Part shown: in pieces, positions 46,501 to 58,500 of the stretch
How positions within the stretch are numbered: position 1 is the stretch's first letter
Layout of the letters: each line of letters starts with the position of its first letter
Source: Paroedura picta
Taxonomy: Eukaryota; Chordata; Lepidosauria; Squamata; Gekkonidae
DNA: 64,000 nt
Assembly: GCF_049243985.1 (NCBI RefSeq)
Contig: NC_135386.1
Span: 5,850,501 to 5,914,500, forward strand
Direction of reading: 5' to 3'
Notes under the pieces: generated by a model
Seen by the model: only the letters and a program-made list of their open reading frames with translations
What the model was told of the DNA's origin: nothing
The model's database searches: none
Program-made: the position numbers and the translations under genes

Positions 46501-49500
46501 TATAGGCGCAACGGGATAACTGCACATGTTGGTCACAGGTGAACCAACACAGCAATTCCGGGAGGAGAAAGGACCTGCGATAAAACAGAATTCCGATTCC
46601 GAAAGCAGGATTTCATCAAGATATACTTCCTCAATTGCCGGGCGTTGGGTTCAGCCTCTGATAAAGCAATCGAGCTAAACAAAGGCACTGCTAAGCCTTG
46701 GCCAATTTGTTCTTTCTGCCCGAAGCGGCTTCCTCGGGGGAGTGGCTTCTCGACTCCCTGAAGGAACCAGTTTCCTGGGTCTGCTTCACTTGGGATTTCA
46801 GCTAGGTTGAGGGCACTGACTTCTTTAGAGGCCTCAGCCAGCCCTGTCCCTGTTCCCCAACCGCAAATCCCACGCTCACTTACTCACGAGCAAATCCCAC
46901 GCAAAATCCTGGCAGGATTGCTTCCCCGGAAACATGCAGAGTTCAGCAGCAGACCACCCCACTCCCCCCGTGACCTTTGGAAAGCCCCGACCTTCTCCTT
47001 CACCAAAAGAGCACCCCGACTTACCTTGATGTCTTTTCCGAAAAGGTTTGCATAGAAGCAGAGCCAGTTGGGGGAAATGTAGAGCCGACCTTGGATGAGG
47101 ATGTCTCTCTGGAGGGCGCAGGAGCAGACTGCAAGAGAGACAAGGATCATGGCCACCTCCGTCCCCAAACCTGACCGTGAATCTCGGCCACAGACCGAGT
47201 CATTGGCTGAGCTCAAATTGCCAGCCTACGGCCAGAGGTGGCAGAAACCAGGAAGTCGTCAGCCTCAAGGAGCAGATGTGACCCATCATCCCACACCCCT
47301 CTTTCTGGCTATAAGGTGGGATAGGAGAAGTGCAAGCCCCCAGTGTGTCTCTTGTTCATATAGGGAACTGTAGTCCATGGACATCTGGAGGGCCGCAGTT
47401 TGACTACCCCTGATCAAATCGATAAACTACCATCACGGACACCATTAAAATCACATGTTCCGTTAAAAGCATTTTGCGATGATCACAGTACATCTGCCAA
47501 TGGATCTGAACATTGGGAGGGACCTCTGGATTGCAGGATCTTCTCTGAATATTCTCTGTGGGGACCGGCCAGGCAGATGTTATTCGGCGTTGTATTCCTG
47601 GCCTCAACCACAGGCTTGGTGGAATAGCTGAAACCCTCATGGAGTAAAACAGCGCCTAAACTGCTTTCCGGCTTTGCTAGATCCTGGCAGTGTTGTAAAA
47701 ACCACAGCAGGCAAAAAAGGTGCAAACTCCAAGATGCTACGGCTTTATCGCGTTCGCCTTCTCAGAAACTGCAACCGTGCCGCAGAAGGGCTCCCCGACC
47801 TGCACGTCCCTCTGTCTGCCACAAGGTGGCAGCCTCCGCTTCCTGTTCCCCTCCCTTCCAACTCACCTTTCAGCACGCTCTCCTCCGTGGGGATGTCCTT
47901 GAATAACTTGTGGTACTGGGAATTGTACTTATTTGGAGCCTGGAAATCAAGCAAGAGACAAGGAGTCAGGAAGGCACAGCGATCCCTCCAACGACGGTGC
48001 CGATAGGTGGATATCAAATGCTAAATTAGAGATACGGAGGTTTTGTGGTTCTGTTTTTCTCCCAGCAACAACAACAGTGATTGTAGGATCCGTTGCAGAA
48101 AGCTCTGCTTGCGGAGATAAATACAGAGGAAGCATCCTGCAGGGAAGAAAACGGCTCCGAGAGGGATATGGGGAGACCTGGGCCCTGGAACCGTGTTGCT
48201 ACAATAAGGAGTTGCAGAGTCCAGAGCTGTTTCTCTGATTTTTTGGCCTCTCCTTCCTTCTCAGCTTCCCTCTGCCTTGCGCATGCAGCCCAGCTGCGCA
48301 CCAAGGACACAGCTCCCCGCCAGAATGTGCAGAGAGCCCCACGTGCCGCTAAAGAGAACAATTCACGGATCGTGGCACTAATCCAGCGACGGCGTTGTAG
48401 GAGAGGAGGAGAAAGCGAGAACGTCTCCAACGCCTCCTCACAGGGAGCCACCCAGAGAACAAAGCAGGAGCACCTGCTAATTGCATTTCGATGGCAGAGC
48501 GTGGCGGGGAGCGGCCGCCCCCACAGCTCCAGTTTAAATCCAGGCGGAACCTCTGCTAAAGGGCACCTTGCGGCTGGGGAGGGAAGGAAGAGTTCACCCA
48601 CAATTGCGGGTGTCCCGTAAGCCACAAGTCTGCAATTGGAGGAGGCTAAGTGGCTGGCCAGGATCCAGGCCATGATCTACCTGGTACCGTACTTGCAGGA
48701 GAATACTGATAAGAGAAAAGCTCTCTCGTTTGCACACCAGTGTCTGACCCAGGCTCCATGGTGCTGGAAGCAGGGGTTGCCTCTTCTTTCCCAGAAAAAC
48801 ATTAGTGCTCCTCTAGGAGGTTCCCTGGTTTTGCTTCTGAGGTTTCTCAAGCCTGTTTTGCTACGAAGTTTAGGGAAGCCTAGATGGCTGCCATGGGGAT
48901 GGCAGGTGTTTCCCACCCCTGGACGGGGTGCTTTTTATGTTACAAAAATCAGGAATTGGGTCAATATACTATTGTAATGATATATGTAGTAATGTGTGTA
49001 ACAGCTCTTCCATATTCCCAGTTTTAATTTTTTTTAAGTCTCTAGCCTTTCCCTTGCAGAGATATAAGGGGAAATGCATGTGCCTGCAAAGGGTCTACAG
49101 ACTATTTAAAAAAGAATGAAACATGAGAATTCAGAGAACCTGTTACACCTATTGTTACAATACTGTATTGATCTAACAGTAATCTTCTGGCAACTTTTCA
49201 AAACAATGAAACTGTTTTTTAGCGTAGTGGTTAAAAAGCCGCAGACTCTAAGCTGAAGAGCCGGGTTTGATTTTCCACTCCTCCACATGCAGCCAGCTGG
49301 GTGACCTTGGGCAGAGGCTGTAAATCTTAGAAGATCTCAGGCCCATGAAGAAAGCTAATGGAATGAGGTCCAAAACCAAATCGTTCCTTTCCAAACAACC
49401 TGTCCCTTTCTCTTCTAGAGCAAGGATAGCAATTTGGTGGCTTGTCACCCTCCGGCAAAGACATTTTGCCCTTCCACGGAACAGAGACAAAAAAACACAT

Positions 49501-52500
49501 TCCGCTGCAATAAAGCAGTCAGAGCAGCCTACGGCTGGGGGAAAGGTGAAAACGCAGCAGATGTCACTCAGCCGGATGCCCGCGAGGATCAAGCCAAGGG
49601 CAGGAAGAGAAGCCAGAGGAGAGGAAATGGCATTGCAAGACAGATGGCCTCCGGAGGAAAGGTACACAGCACCCCTCTAGCCCCACAGTCCTGGAGACTG
49701 TGACAAGCAGCAGGGGGTGCCGATCCCCACTTCCCTGACTCACCACTTCCCGGTGGCATTTCTTCAGCTCCTCCTCCTTGACAGCGTCACTCAAGTGGAG
49801 GCTGAAAGGCAAACAGAGACCCCCTTTGAAGCAAACAGCGGATGTCAAGCCAGCACCCCGTCCCTTGAAAGGCGGCCCTGATCTCCTTGCAGCCAAGGAA
49901 CCCAGCGCAAGCAGCTAAGGGCCTGAGGGTTTCGGTCGCAGGGGACCAGTTCTCTACAGACAGGGGAGAAAGGAACTCCGCTGGGAAATGTTCACAAGGC
50001 CTTCCTATGGACAGCTGGCGGCTTGGAGTTGGGAAATCCTCGCTCCGTCCCCTCCAAGAGTCTGGGAATCCCTGGGCCCAAAGAAATCCGCCTGGCCTCA
50101 ACCAGGGACAGAGCTGGCTGCCAATAAAGGTGTTCTGATTCTGAGACAGCGCAAGCAATGATCAAGCTTTAAAGTGATTAGAAATCCGTCCCCCCCACAC
50201 AGATGGAAAACCCCGAGAAGGTGGCTGGTGGAGACCATCCAAGCCAGGAAAAGGGGAACAAAAGTCGAACTTTGGCCTGGAATCGGGTCCTTTAGAATCC
50301 AGCCCTTGATGCTCACCTGCCGTTGGGAGACTCCAGGCTCTTTTCCTTCTGCGGTGCCTCTGGCTTGTCCGGGCTGTGCATGGGCCCTGCTCTCTCATGC
50401 ATCGGTTTCGTGCTGCAGGCAAACAGAGGGGAGAAGGTGAAATAGGCATTTGTTTATTGTTTGTTTATTTATTTTTATTGTATTTATATACTGCCCTCCC
50501 CGAAGGCTCAGGGCGGTTTGCATGAAACAAGAAAATGATACCGTTAACTCCATTTATAGTAACAACAAGGCGATAACAATAACGTTAACATAATAACAAT
50601 AACGTTAAAGAGCGGTGGAGACTGCAAAGAGCATCAGCTCAACTCATACTGCGGCCCAGTGGGTTGGGCAGATTTGTAGCATAGGTTTACGGCGCAGAAA
50701 TGAGCATGTTGGGTGGGTCATGGCAGATACGCAGGGTGCGAGCCCTGCCGCTGGAAACACTGATTCAGTTCAGCTATGCTGAAATTGCAGCGTTTCCCTT
50801 CCAGACGCTTTCTGGAAGCTCCAAACCACGGATTCTTTGTTGAACGCTGGTTACGACGCTTAGGAACCCTTTCACCTAAGTGTCTGCTGCAGGGAAGAAA
50901 CGAGGGGTTGTACATGCCAGTTTTCCTGATGATAAATGAGGGACTTCCTCTGTAGGGAAGCACAGAGCTCTCCAGCACAACGGAAACAAGACGGCCTCGG
51001 AAATGGCACACTTTTGGCAGAACAACGGTTGCCAAAAGAGAGATTCAAGCGGGTAGCCCTGTTGGTCTGAAGGTGCACGGCGAAATTTGAGTCCAGCGGC
51101 ACCTTGAAGACCAACAAAGATTTATTCAAGGCGTGAGCTGTCGTGTGCAGGCACACTTTCACAGGCATTGTCTGCGGAAGTGTGCTTGCACACAAAAACT
51201 CATGCCTTGAAGGACTCTTTCTTGGTCTTCAAGGTGTTACTGGGATCAAATTGAGTGGCTTCCAAATTGTTGGTTGAGTCAGAGGTGCACTGGTCCCCAC
51301 CACGGAGATATACAAGCCGGTGGTTTCGGCAGGCTCAGATTCCCTCAATGGACCCATCAGAGGGTCCTTTATCTAGGCAACACCCTGGAATATCAGTTAA
51401 CTAGCTCAGGAGGGAGCTAAGGGAAAACCTAGAGCAAACAGCGTGGGGCCAAAAGGTTATCAGGCTGGGAGAGAGAGATCAACAAAACCATCGAAAGCCC
51501 CAGAGAGGGCTGGAAGCCGCTAGGAATAGACTACCAATTCAAGATAAGAGAGGTGAATGAGCTGAAAGAGCAGCCAGGAAGCCAAACAAACAAAATCAGG
51601 CAGGACTCCGAGGGGGGACGGTGAGCCTGAGCCGGAGCCATAACATGGATGGACGAACACCTGCAGAGCCCTTTCAAAAACCCATTTCCCCACCACCTTA
51701 CCCACCCAGCAAAACCACAAAGTCTTGCAACACTAACCGGATTTCATTTTGGCTTTCGCGGACTGGAGAGCCACTTTGTCAGGTAGAGTCACCAACTCTG
51801 GGTTGGCAAATCCTTAGAGGTTCTGTGGGTGGCACCTGGGAGGGCTCAGGGTTTGGGGAGGGGAAGGACCTGAGCAGGATAGAATGCCCCAGAGGCACCA
51901 AATAAGCCATTTCCTCCAGGGGCTGGGTTTACGTGGTCCAAAGATTAATGCTACCCAGAGATTGGCAACCCCAGATTCAAGCAGTGAGGTCCACTACAGG
52001 CATCTGACCAAGTGGGCTTCCGTCCCCCAAAGCTTGTGCTGGAATAAGATCTGGATAGCCGTCTCCCCACAGCCAGTCCCTCCCACCCAAAAACAAGAAT
52101 TCGGGGAACCTTCCTGACTAGGGTGGAGTCTGTAAGGAAAGAGGGGGAAGAGGAGTCTGAAGCAGGGTCCTGACCGTCCTCCCAAGCAAAAGTAATCCCA
52201 GCTGCTCACACAGGGCAGTTTTTCTTCAGACGGAAGCAGTTCATCTCAGGCAGAAAGGCAGTTCCTCAGGAAAGGACTCCTTCGCTCCCCGGGGAGAGCT
52301 TTTGAAGGACTGACTTCTCTCCCCACCCAGCAACCAGGCCTACTTCACCTTCTGTTGCTAGACTACAGCTATTGCAAAAGAAATACTTTCTTCTCCCTTT
52401 CCTCTTCCCCTCCCCAAACACAAGGAAGTGATATAATCCGCCAACCCCTTCAAGATGAGTTCTGGAATTACGGAGTTGCCGACTCCGGGTTGGGAAAGGT

Positions 52501-55500
52501 TTGAAGAGGGGAGGGACTTCAATGGGGTATACAGCCAAAGGGCCCACCCTCTTCTTCAGGTGAATTGATCTCTGTCATGTGGAGATCAGTTTAATCCCAG
52601 GAGATCTCCAGTTACCACCTGGAGATTGGCAACCCGTAAATGGATCTCCAGATTCCCCAGCAGGAAATAGAAGCTTCAAAGGTGAACTCTGTGATATCAC
52701 AGGAGACTCAGCCAATCAGATAACGGAGGGCATGGATAGGGGTCCCAGCTCAGGGTCAGGAAAGATCTCAAGATTTAGGGGGCAAAGCCTGAGGAGAGTT
52801 CATGGACTACAGGCAGGCAGGCAGGGGCTTATGGGAACTGTAGTCCAAGGGCATCTTGAGAGCGACATTTGGCCACCCCTGGGCAGCTGTATCTGCATGG
52901 GCAGCCCCCATGGACCCAAAAATGATGCTTCCTGGGGTCTTTTTAATCCGCTCCTGCTCCAATGAGAAACAACCACAAAATGGCTGCCATTACAAAATGG
53001 CGGCTGTGAGAGGCACAGCCAATCAGAAAGCAGAGGCTATGGAGTAACAGGGATTGGCTCCTCACTTAGGTGCAGAGATGCTTAGAGAAAGAAGCGGATG
53101 CAGGAAAAGAGATTGGTGAGGATCACGGTTGCCATCTTGGGAAGTGCTTCTTCAAAAGGCCACGGCCAACTTTTGCTCGTTCCCTGTCATGCGACATTTC
53201 GACCAACGGGGAAATTTCCCGAAACCAGGAGTGCTGAACAAGCCTCATCCTTCTGCCCATCTCCTGGGATACCATCCCGTTCTACCAGTCGCATTCAGTG
53301 GCCCGTGTGGGCCTCAGACTTAGCCGTTTGTTGACTCACGGACAGTTGTGGTAGCCATGGGTAAACGGCCGCACACGCCATCAACGGGCATGAAGAAAAC
53401 AGAAGCCACAAGCGCGCCAACTCAACTGCTGTTTACAAGAAAGGAGAACAATGCTTACATGCACCACGTTCCCCCCCTCCAGCAGAGCAGGCTCACCCAG
53501 GCAATGCACATGTCTCTCAGTGGGACACTGTCCCAATAGGGATGCCAACTCTGGGTTAGGATATTCATTGAGACCATTGGCGGTGAGGGACCCACCCTCT
53601 AAAGCAGCCCTTTACTCCAGGGGAACCGATTTCTGTAGTCTAGAAAGCAGCTACGATTCCAGGTTGGCAACAGTCCCCTCGTGTGTCAAACGCACAGTTC
53701 CCGTAACCGTAATTTATCATTTGATTTTGGACTGCCCCCTTCTAGTTCGTCTCGGGACGGTTTCCAGCGCACATATAGACATATATAACTAAAATCAACT
53801 TTAAAGGCTTTCCTATTAAATTAAAGAAGATTAAAAGGAGATTGGGCATTTTGGCCCCTTAGGAGGGCCTCGGCATCAGTTCTGGTGGCCGTTGTTTTGG
53901 GGCTGTGCCCACCGCTCTGTGTCAGACTTACTTTCAGGAGTACGCACAGTTTCCTGTAAGCCCGTCTGGACCGACAGAAGCTGACTATCTACGGAGGAAG
54001 GTCCTTCTCTTATCTGCATCCTCTCTGCCAGAAGCCACAATCCTGCAAATCCTGATCAACTTGCAAATAGAGCCAAGATAAGAAAGAAGGCTGAAAGGGA
54101 AACCTGCTGGCTACAAGCCATTTTCCCCTGGTCCGTGAAGCCTGGGGACCAGTTGTAATTCGGGGAGGTCTCCAGACACCACCTGGAGGGTGGCAACCCT
54201 AAGTACCACAGCCTCCACCCACCCACCCAGCACAACCAGTGCCTCAGACCAACAAAGAACTAAGTCAACGTCCAGTGGCACCTTTAAGAGCAACAAAGTC
54301 TCCTTCCACCAAAATGTAAAGCCAAACTCGTAAACTAACTTATTTTATTTTCTTGAATTTCTAAACCGCCCTCCCATAAGAGGGTAGGCCAGGAAGGGAG
54401 CCCCCCGCCATGCAGGACTGCAAAATAACAGGATGGTTCTCCCTTCCATAAGAAAGAAGAAAGATGGAGCAGGGTGGGTGGGGGAGACTGGCTTCCAGCA
54501 GCCAACCCCACCGGGGGTCCCCTCCTTCCCTCCACCCGCAAGTCCCCCCCCCAGAAGATCAGGGCACCGGCAAGTCCCCCCCCCCTCCCTGCGCTCAAAC
54601 CCAGCTCCAGCCGAGAGAAGAACATCTCGTACTGGATTCTAATTGTCATTTGGATTGGCGCTTGGGAGCTGTTTCGGGAGCCAATTTTGTTGGCCGGAGA
54701 GCGAAAACATAAACAAACACCGACGACAAAAGCAGAGAATTGCTGAAGAGAGAAAAAGCCACCAGTCCTGGGGGAGGAAGAGAATTAGGGGCGCTGGAGG
54801 TGTTTGAGGAAGATCAGGTGTCACGAGTCCTTAAGGTGCAAAAGGGACAAACGTTCACACCCGGAGAACCAGGAAATGAAATGTGACCGGGAAGGGGAAG
54901 GGGGAGACGATAACAGCTCTCTGCTATTCACAGTGTTTTCAGGTACAGAAGGATGTGAATCAGCTGATGCGGATATAGATCCGAGGTGCTATCCCAGCAG
55001 TAATAAAAATAGATGGTTAAAATCTCCAGGGGTTGCACCTCTCCGGCTTTGTCCCTTCCGATTGCTGTTCAGGCAGGGACGGCTCTCCAAAGGGCGGAGG
55101 GGAGAATCTGGTTTTCTTCACTGAACATCTTTGCTCTCTGAATCTGGCACAGCGCTCTCAAAGCCCCCGGTTGGGTAGCTGGAATTCGAACGAAACAGAG
55201 GGAAAGGAGGCCAGCCTTAGGGCAGGGATGAAATGCTTGCAAGGTTTCAGTGGCGCCTGTGGCAAAAGAATCTGTCCATCACGTTTGCATGCTGGCCTTC
55301 TTCTATGGAGCGGAGGGCGGAAGACGCAGCTCTGCCCTCCTCAGTTTTATCCCCACACACCCTTCCTGTGAGGTAGGCCAAGCCCAGAGTGAGGAGCTCA
55401 GGGTCACCCGGGGAGAGCCATAGCAGAGCTCTAAAGGGGACGGACGAGCTCAGCTGAGGACGGGAGGGGAAGGACGGTGCTAAAATGTGGTGGGGGGGGA

Positions 55501-58500
55501 GGAATTCCAGGAAGGAGGTCTTGAAAGGGGGAGTCCCAAAGAGCTCCTTGGGGAAGGGAGAGGAAGAGTCGCCTTTCTTTTTCACTCCAGTTTCCTGGTC
55601 TGAGGGTTAATTCTCTGCCTTTATTTTTGGAAGTTATGTTTGGTGCTCTGGCGTCAGCCGAAGAATGCGTTTCCAGGGCTCAAGCATTGTTGACAGCTGG
55701 TGCCATGCAACGGGGGCTGCCGCTGCCCCCCAGCTTGCTGTCCCGTAAGTGCCAGGGCCGTGGGTTCCTCCCCACGGCTCTGTTCTTTAAGGAAGGACAA
55801 CACAAACAAAATGACTCCCCTTTGCTCTGTTAACGCAGCGGAGACAAGTATACCGCTCTCATTGTGACTTACGTTCCAATCTTAGTTCACTCTACAGGGA
55901 AATGCCTGGAGCTAGCTTAAAAGGTGAAGTAAAAAAAAGGTATTTGAGAGAATTTGCAAAAACAGCGGCTTAAATGGAGAAGCACAAAGGTCTCGTACAG
56001 GATTTCCCAACAGGGCACCCAAGGGCACCCCACCAGGACTCCCCCACCCACCTGGAACTAGCCGAACTTTTCAGAGGGCCAGGCTCAAACACAAGCCCCG
56101 AACCTTGCTGGGTTACATTTGCCAGTTGCTCTCTCCCTTTGTTCACAAGATTCCCGAGAGCCATGTAAGATGAGACGATCCGGAAGAAGAGCAGGAGAAA
56201 AGGGCAAATGTGGTATAAAAACAGCTTTGGGCAAACCGGGCAAGCAACGAAGGTTCCCAGGGTCAGGCAGCTGCTGAGCCCTGACCCCTTAACTCATAGG
56301 TTCCTGACCCTTTAGACCCTCTGAGAATACAAGGTCTAAAGGCAAACCTTGTTCTGGGAGGAACCAATTTTGAGTCCGGTGGCGCTCTGAAAACCTGCCA
56401 AGTTTTATTCAAGGTATGAGCTTCCGTGTGCCTTGAATACCTTGAATGAAAAATTGCTGATCTTCAAGGTGACCCCGGACTCAATGTTTGTCTCACTGCT
56501 TCAGGCCAAACCGGCGACCCGCCTGAATCTTCTTCTGGGAGGGAAAGAGATTTGGCGCTTGGGTTTCAACAGCTGCATGCCTTGCCACCTTGGTGCCTCT
56601 GAGGCCGTAAGGGACGCCCTCTTCGGTGCTGGGCTGTTTGGGTTGTTCCCTGCAACAAAACAAACTCCCCCCCCCCCATCCTTGCCGGTGCCAGCAGAGA
56701 GCGAGAGAGAGAGAGAGAGAGAGACGCAAGGCCTTAAGTGGATTTGCTGCTTGCATCAGGCAAAGCAGAGATTTAGGTGGCCACATTTTAAGCCGGGATT
56801 TCTGAAGAGGGGATAAAGGGAAGGATTTGCCCATCTGGGCAAAGGTTGGATTCTGCAGCTATAGGAGCAGGCTTCCTTACGGATGGATACGGATCAGCGA
56901 GGGAAGTGCAGGATCAAACCTCTGCCTTCCTCACCCTATTCCAGGGGTAGACAAACTGCGGCCCTCCAGATGTCCATGGACTACAATTCCCATGAGCCCC
57001 TGCCAGCGAATGCTGCAGTTTGACTACCCCTGCGGGGGGGGAAGGGGTTCAAAGGCAGAATGAGCAAGGGGCTGCTCTGCACGGGCCTTTCCCCAGAGTG
57101 GAATTTCCCAAATTTTCGGAGAGCGTGGCAGAGCACTGCACCAGTAGCTGCGTCCGCCTGCCCACACCGGAAACGCCAAACTGCGAATCGTTGCTGCACC
57201 GGTTTGTTGCTGCTGTACCCAAAACAGCACACAGCTTTTGCTGTTGTTTCGCCTCCAGTTCCAGCCGATTTATGGCAGCCGTTTTGAAGGGGGCCGGCCG
57301 TTGCCTCCTTCTGCATAACAACCCCGGTCTTCTTCCTCGTCCCCCCTCCGAATGCCGAACAGGGCCAACCTTGTTTAGCTTCCCAGATCTGACTAGAAGG
57401 AGCTGGCCTGTCTAGGGCTTGGCAGCAGGGGCCAGGACCCGCGGTGGCAGCTTTAAACTTGGTGTGGAATGGGACCAGCTGGATATCAGGGGGGGAACAT
57501 TCGCAGTCAGAGTAGTTCAGCAGTGGAATGGGCTGCCTAAGGAGGTGGGGAGCTCCTCCTCACTGGTGGCCTTGAAGCAGCGGCTGGACAGAGACTTATC
57601 CTGGCTGCTTTCAGAGGACCCTGCATTGAGCAGGGGGCTGGACTAGATGGCCTGCATGGCCCTTTCCAACTCTATGAATCTATCTGGGCCAGGGAATGTG
57701 GATTTCGGCTGCTTTAAAAACTTGCACATGTGCACACACACACACTCACACCCTAATTAACCAGACACTAGGTTTTATTTTGTTTAACGTAGCCACAATG
57801 CAAGGATTTACAAAACCACAGAATGCCTCGCTCAAACAGGGGCCCCTTGTGCTCCACACACCAGTTTGGGGTAGCGGTTAGGAATGTGGACTTCTAATCT
57901 GGCGAGCCAGGTTCGATTCTGCGCTCCCCCACATGCAGCCAGCTGGTTGACCTTGGGCTCTTCTCGGCCCTGATAAAGCTGTTCTGACCGAGCAGTGATA
58001 TCAGGGCTCTCTCAGCCTCGCCTCCCTCACAGGGTGTCTGTTGTGGGAGAGGAAAGGGAAGGCGACTGTAAGCCGCTCTGGGTAGAGAAAAGCGGCATAT
58101 AAGAACCAACTCTTCTTCTTCTTCTTCTTCACTCTGGGAGTGTTGTTTTGGTGGCAGAATCAGCATTTGACCCATACGCAGCTTTCTGTAGGCAGCATAG
58201 CATTAATAGTGCAACTGCCTTAGTCTTTGCTCATGGAAAAAGGAAAAGAAGAAGAGTTTATACCTCACTTTTTTACTATCCAAAGCGGCTTACAATTGCC
58301 GTTCCTCCCTCTCCTCATGATACCCTTTCTGGTAGGTGGGGCTGAGAGAGCTCTGAGAGAACTGATCTGTGAGAAACAGCTCTAACAAGAGTAGCCCAAG
58401 GTCCCCCGGCTGGCTGCATGTGGAGGAGCGGGGAAACAAACCCAAGTCTGCAGGCTGCCGTTCTTCACCACAGCACCAAACTGGCACACCACTACACCAA

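Noticed and set aside
48026-48673. 215-codon minus and 175-codon plus frames in GRAMD2A intron 3
   Set aside because: They overlap on opposite strands, lack a recognisable domain and lie inside a well-supported intron. Treated as chance frames.
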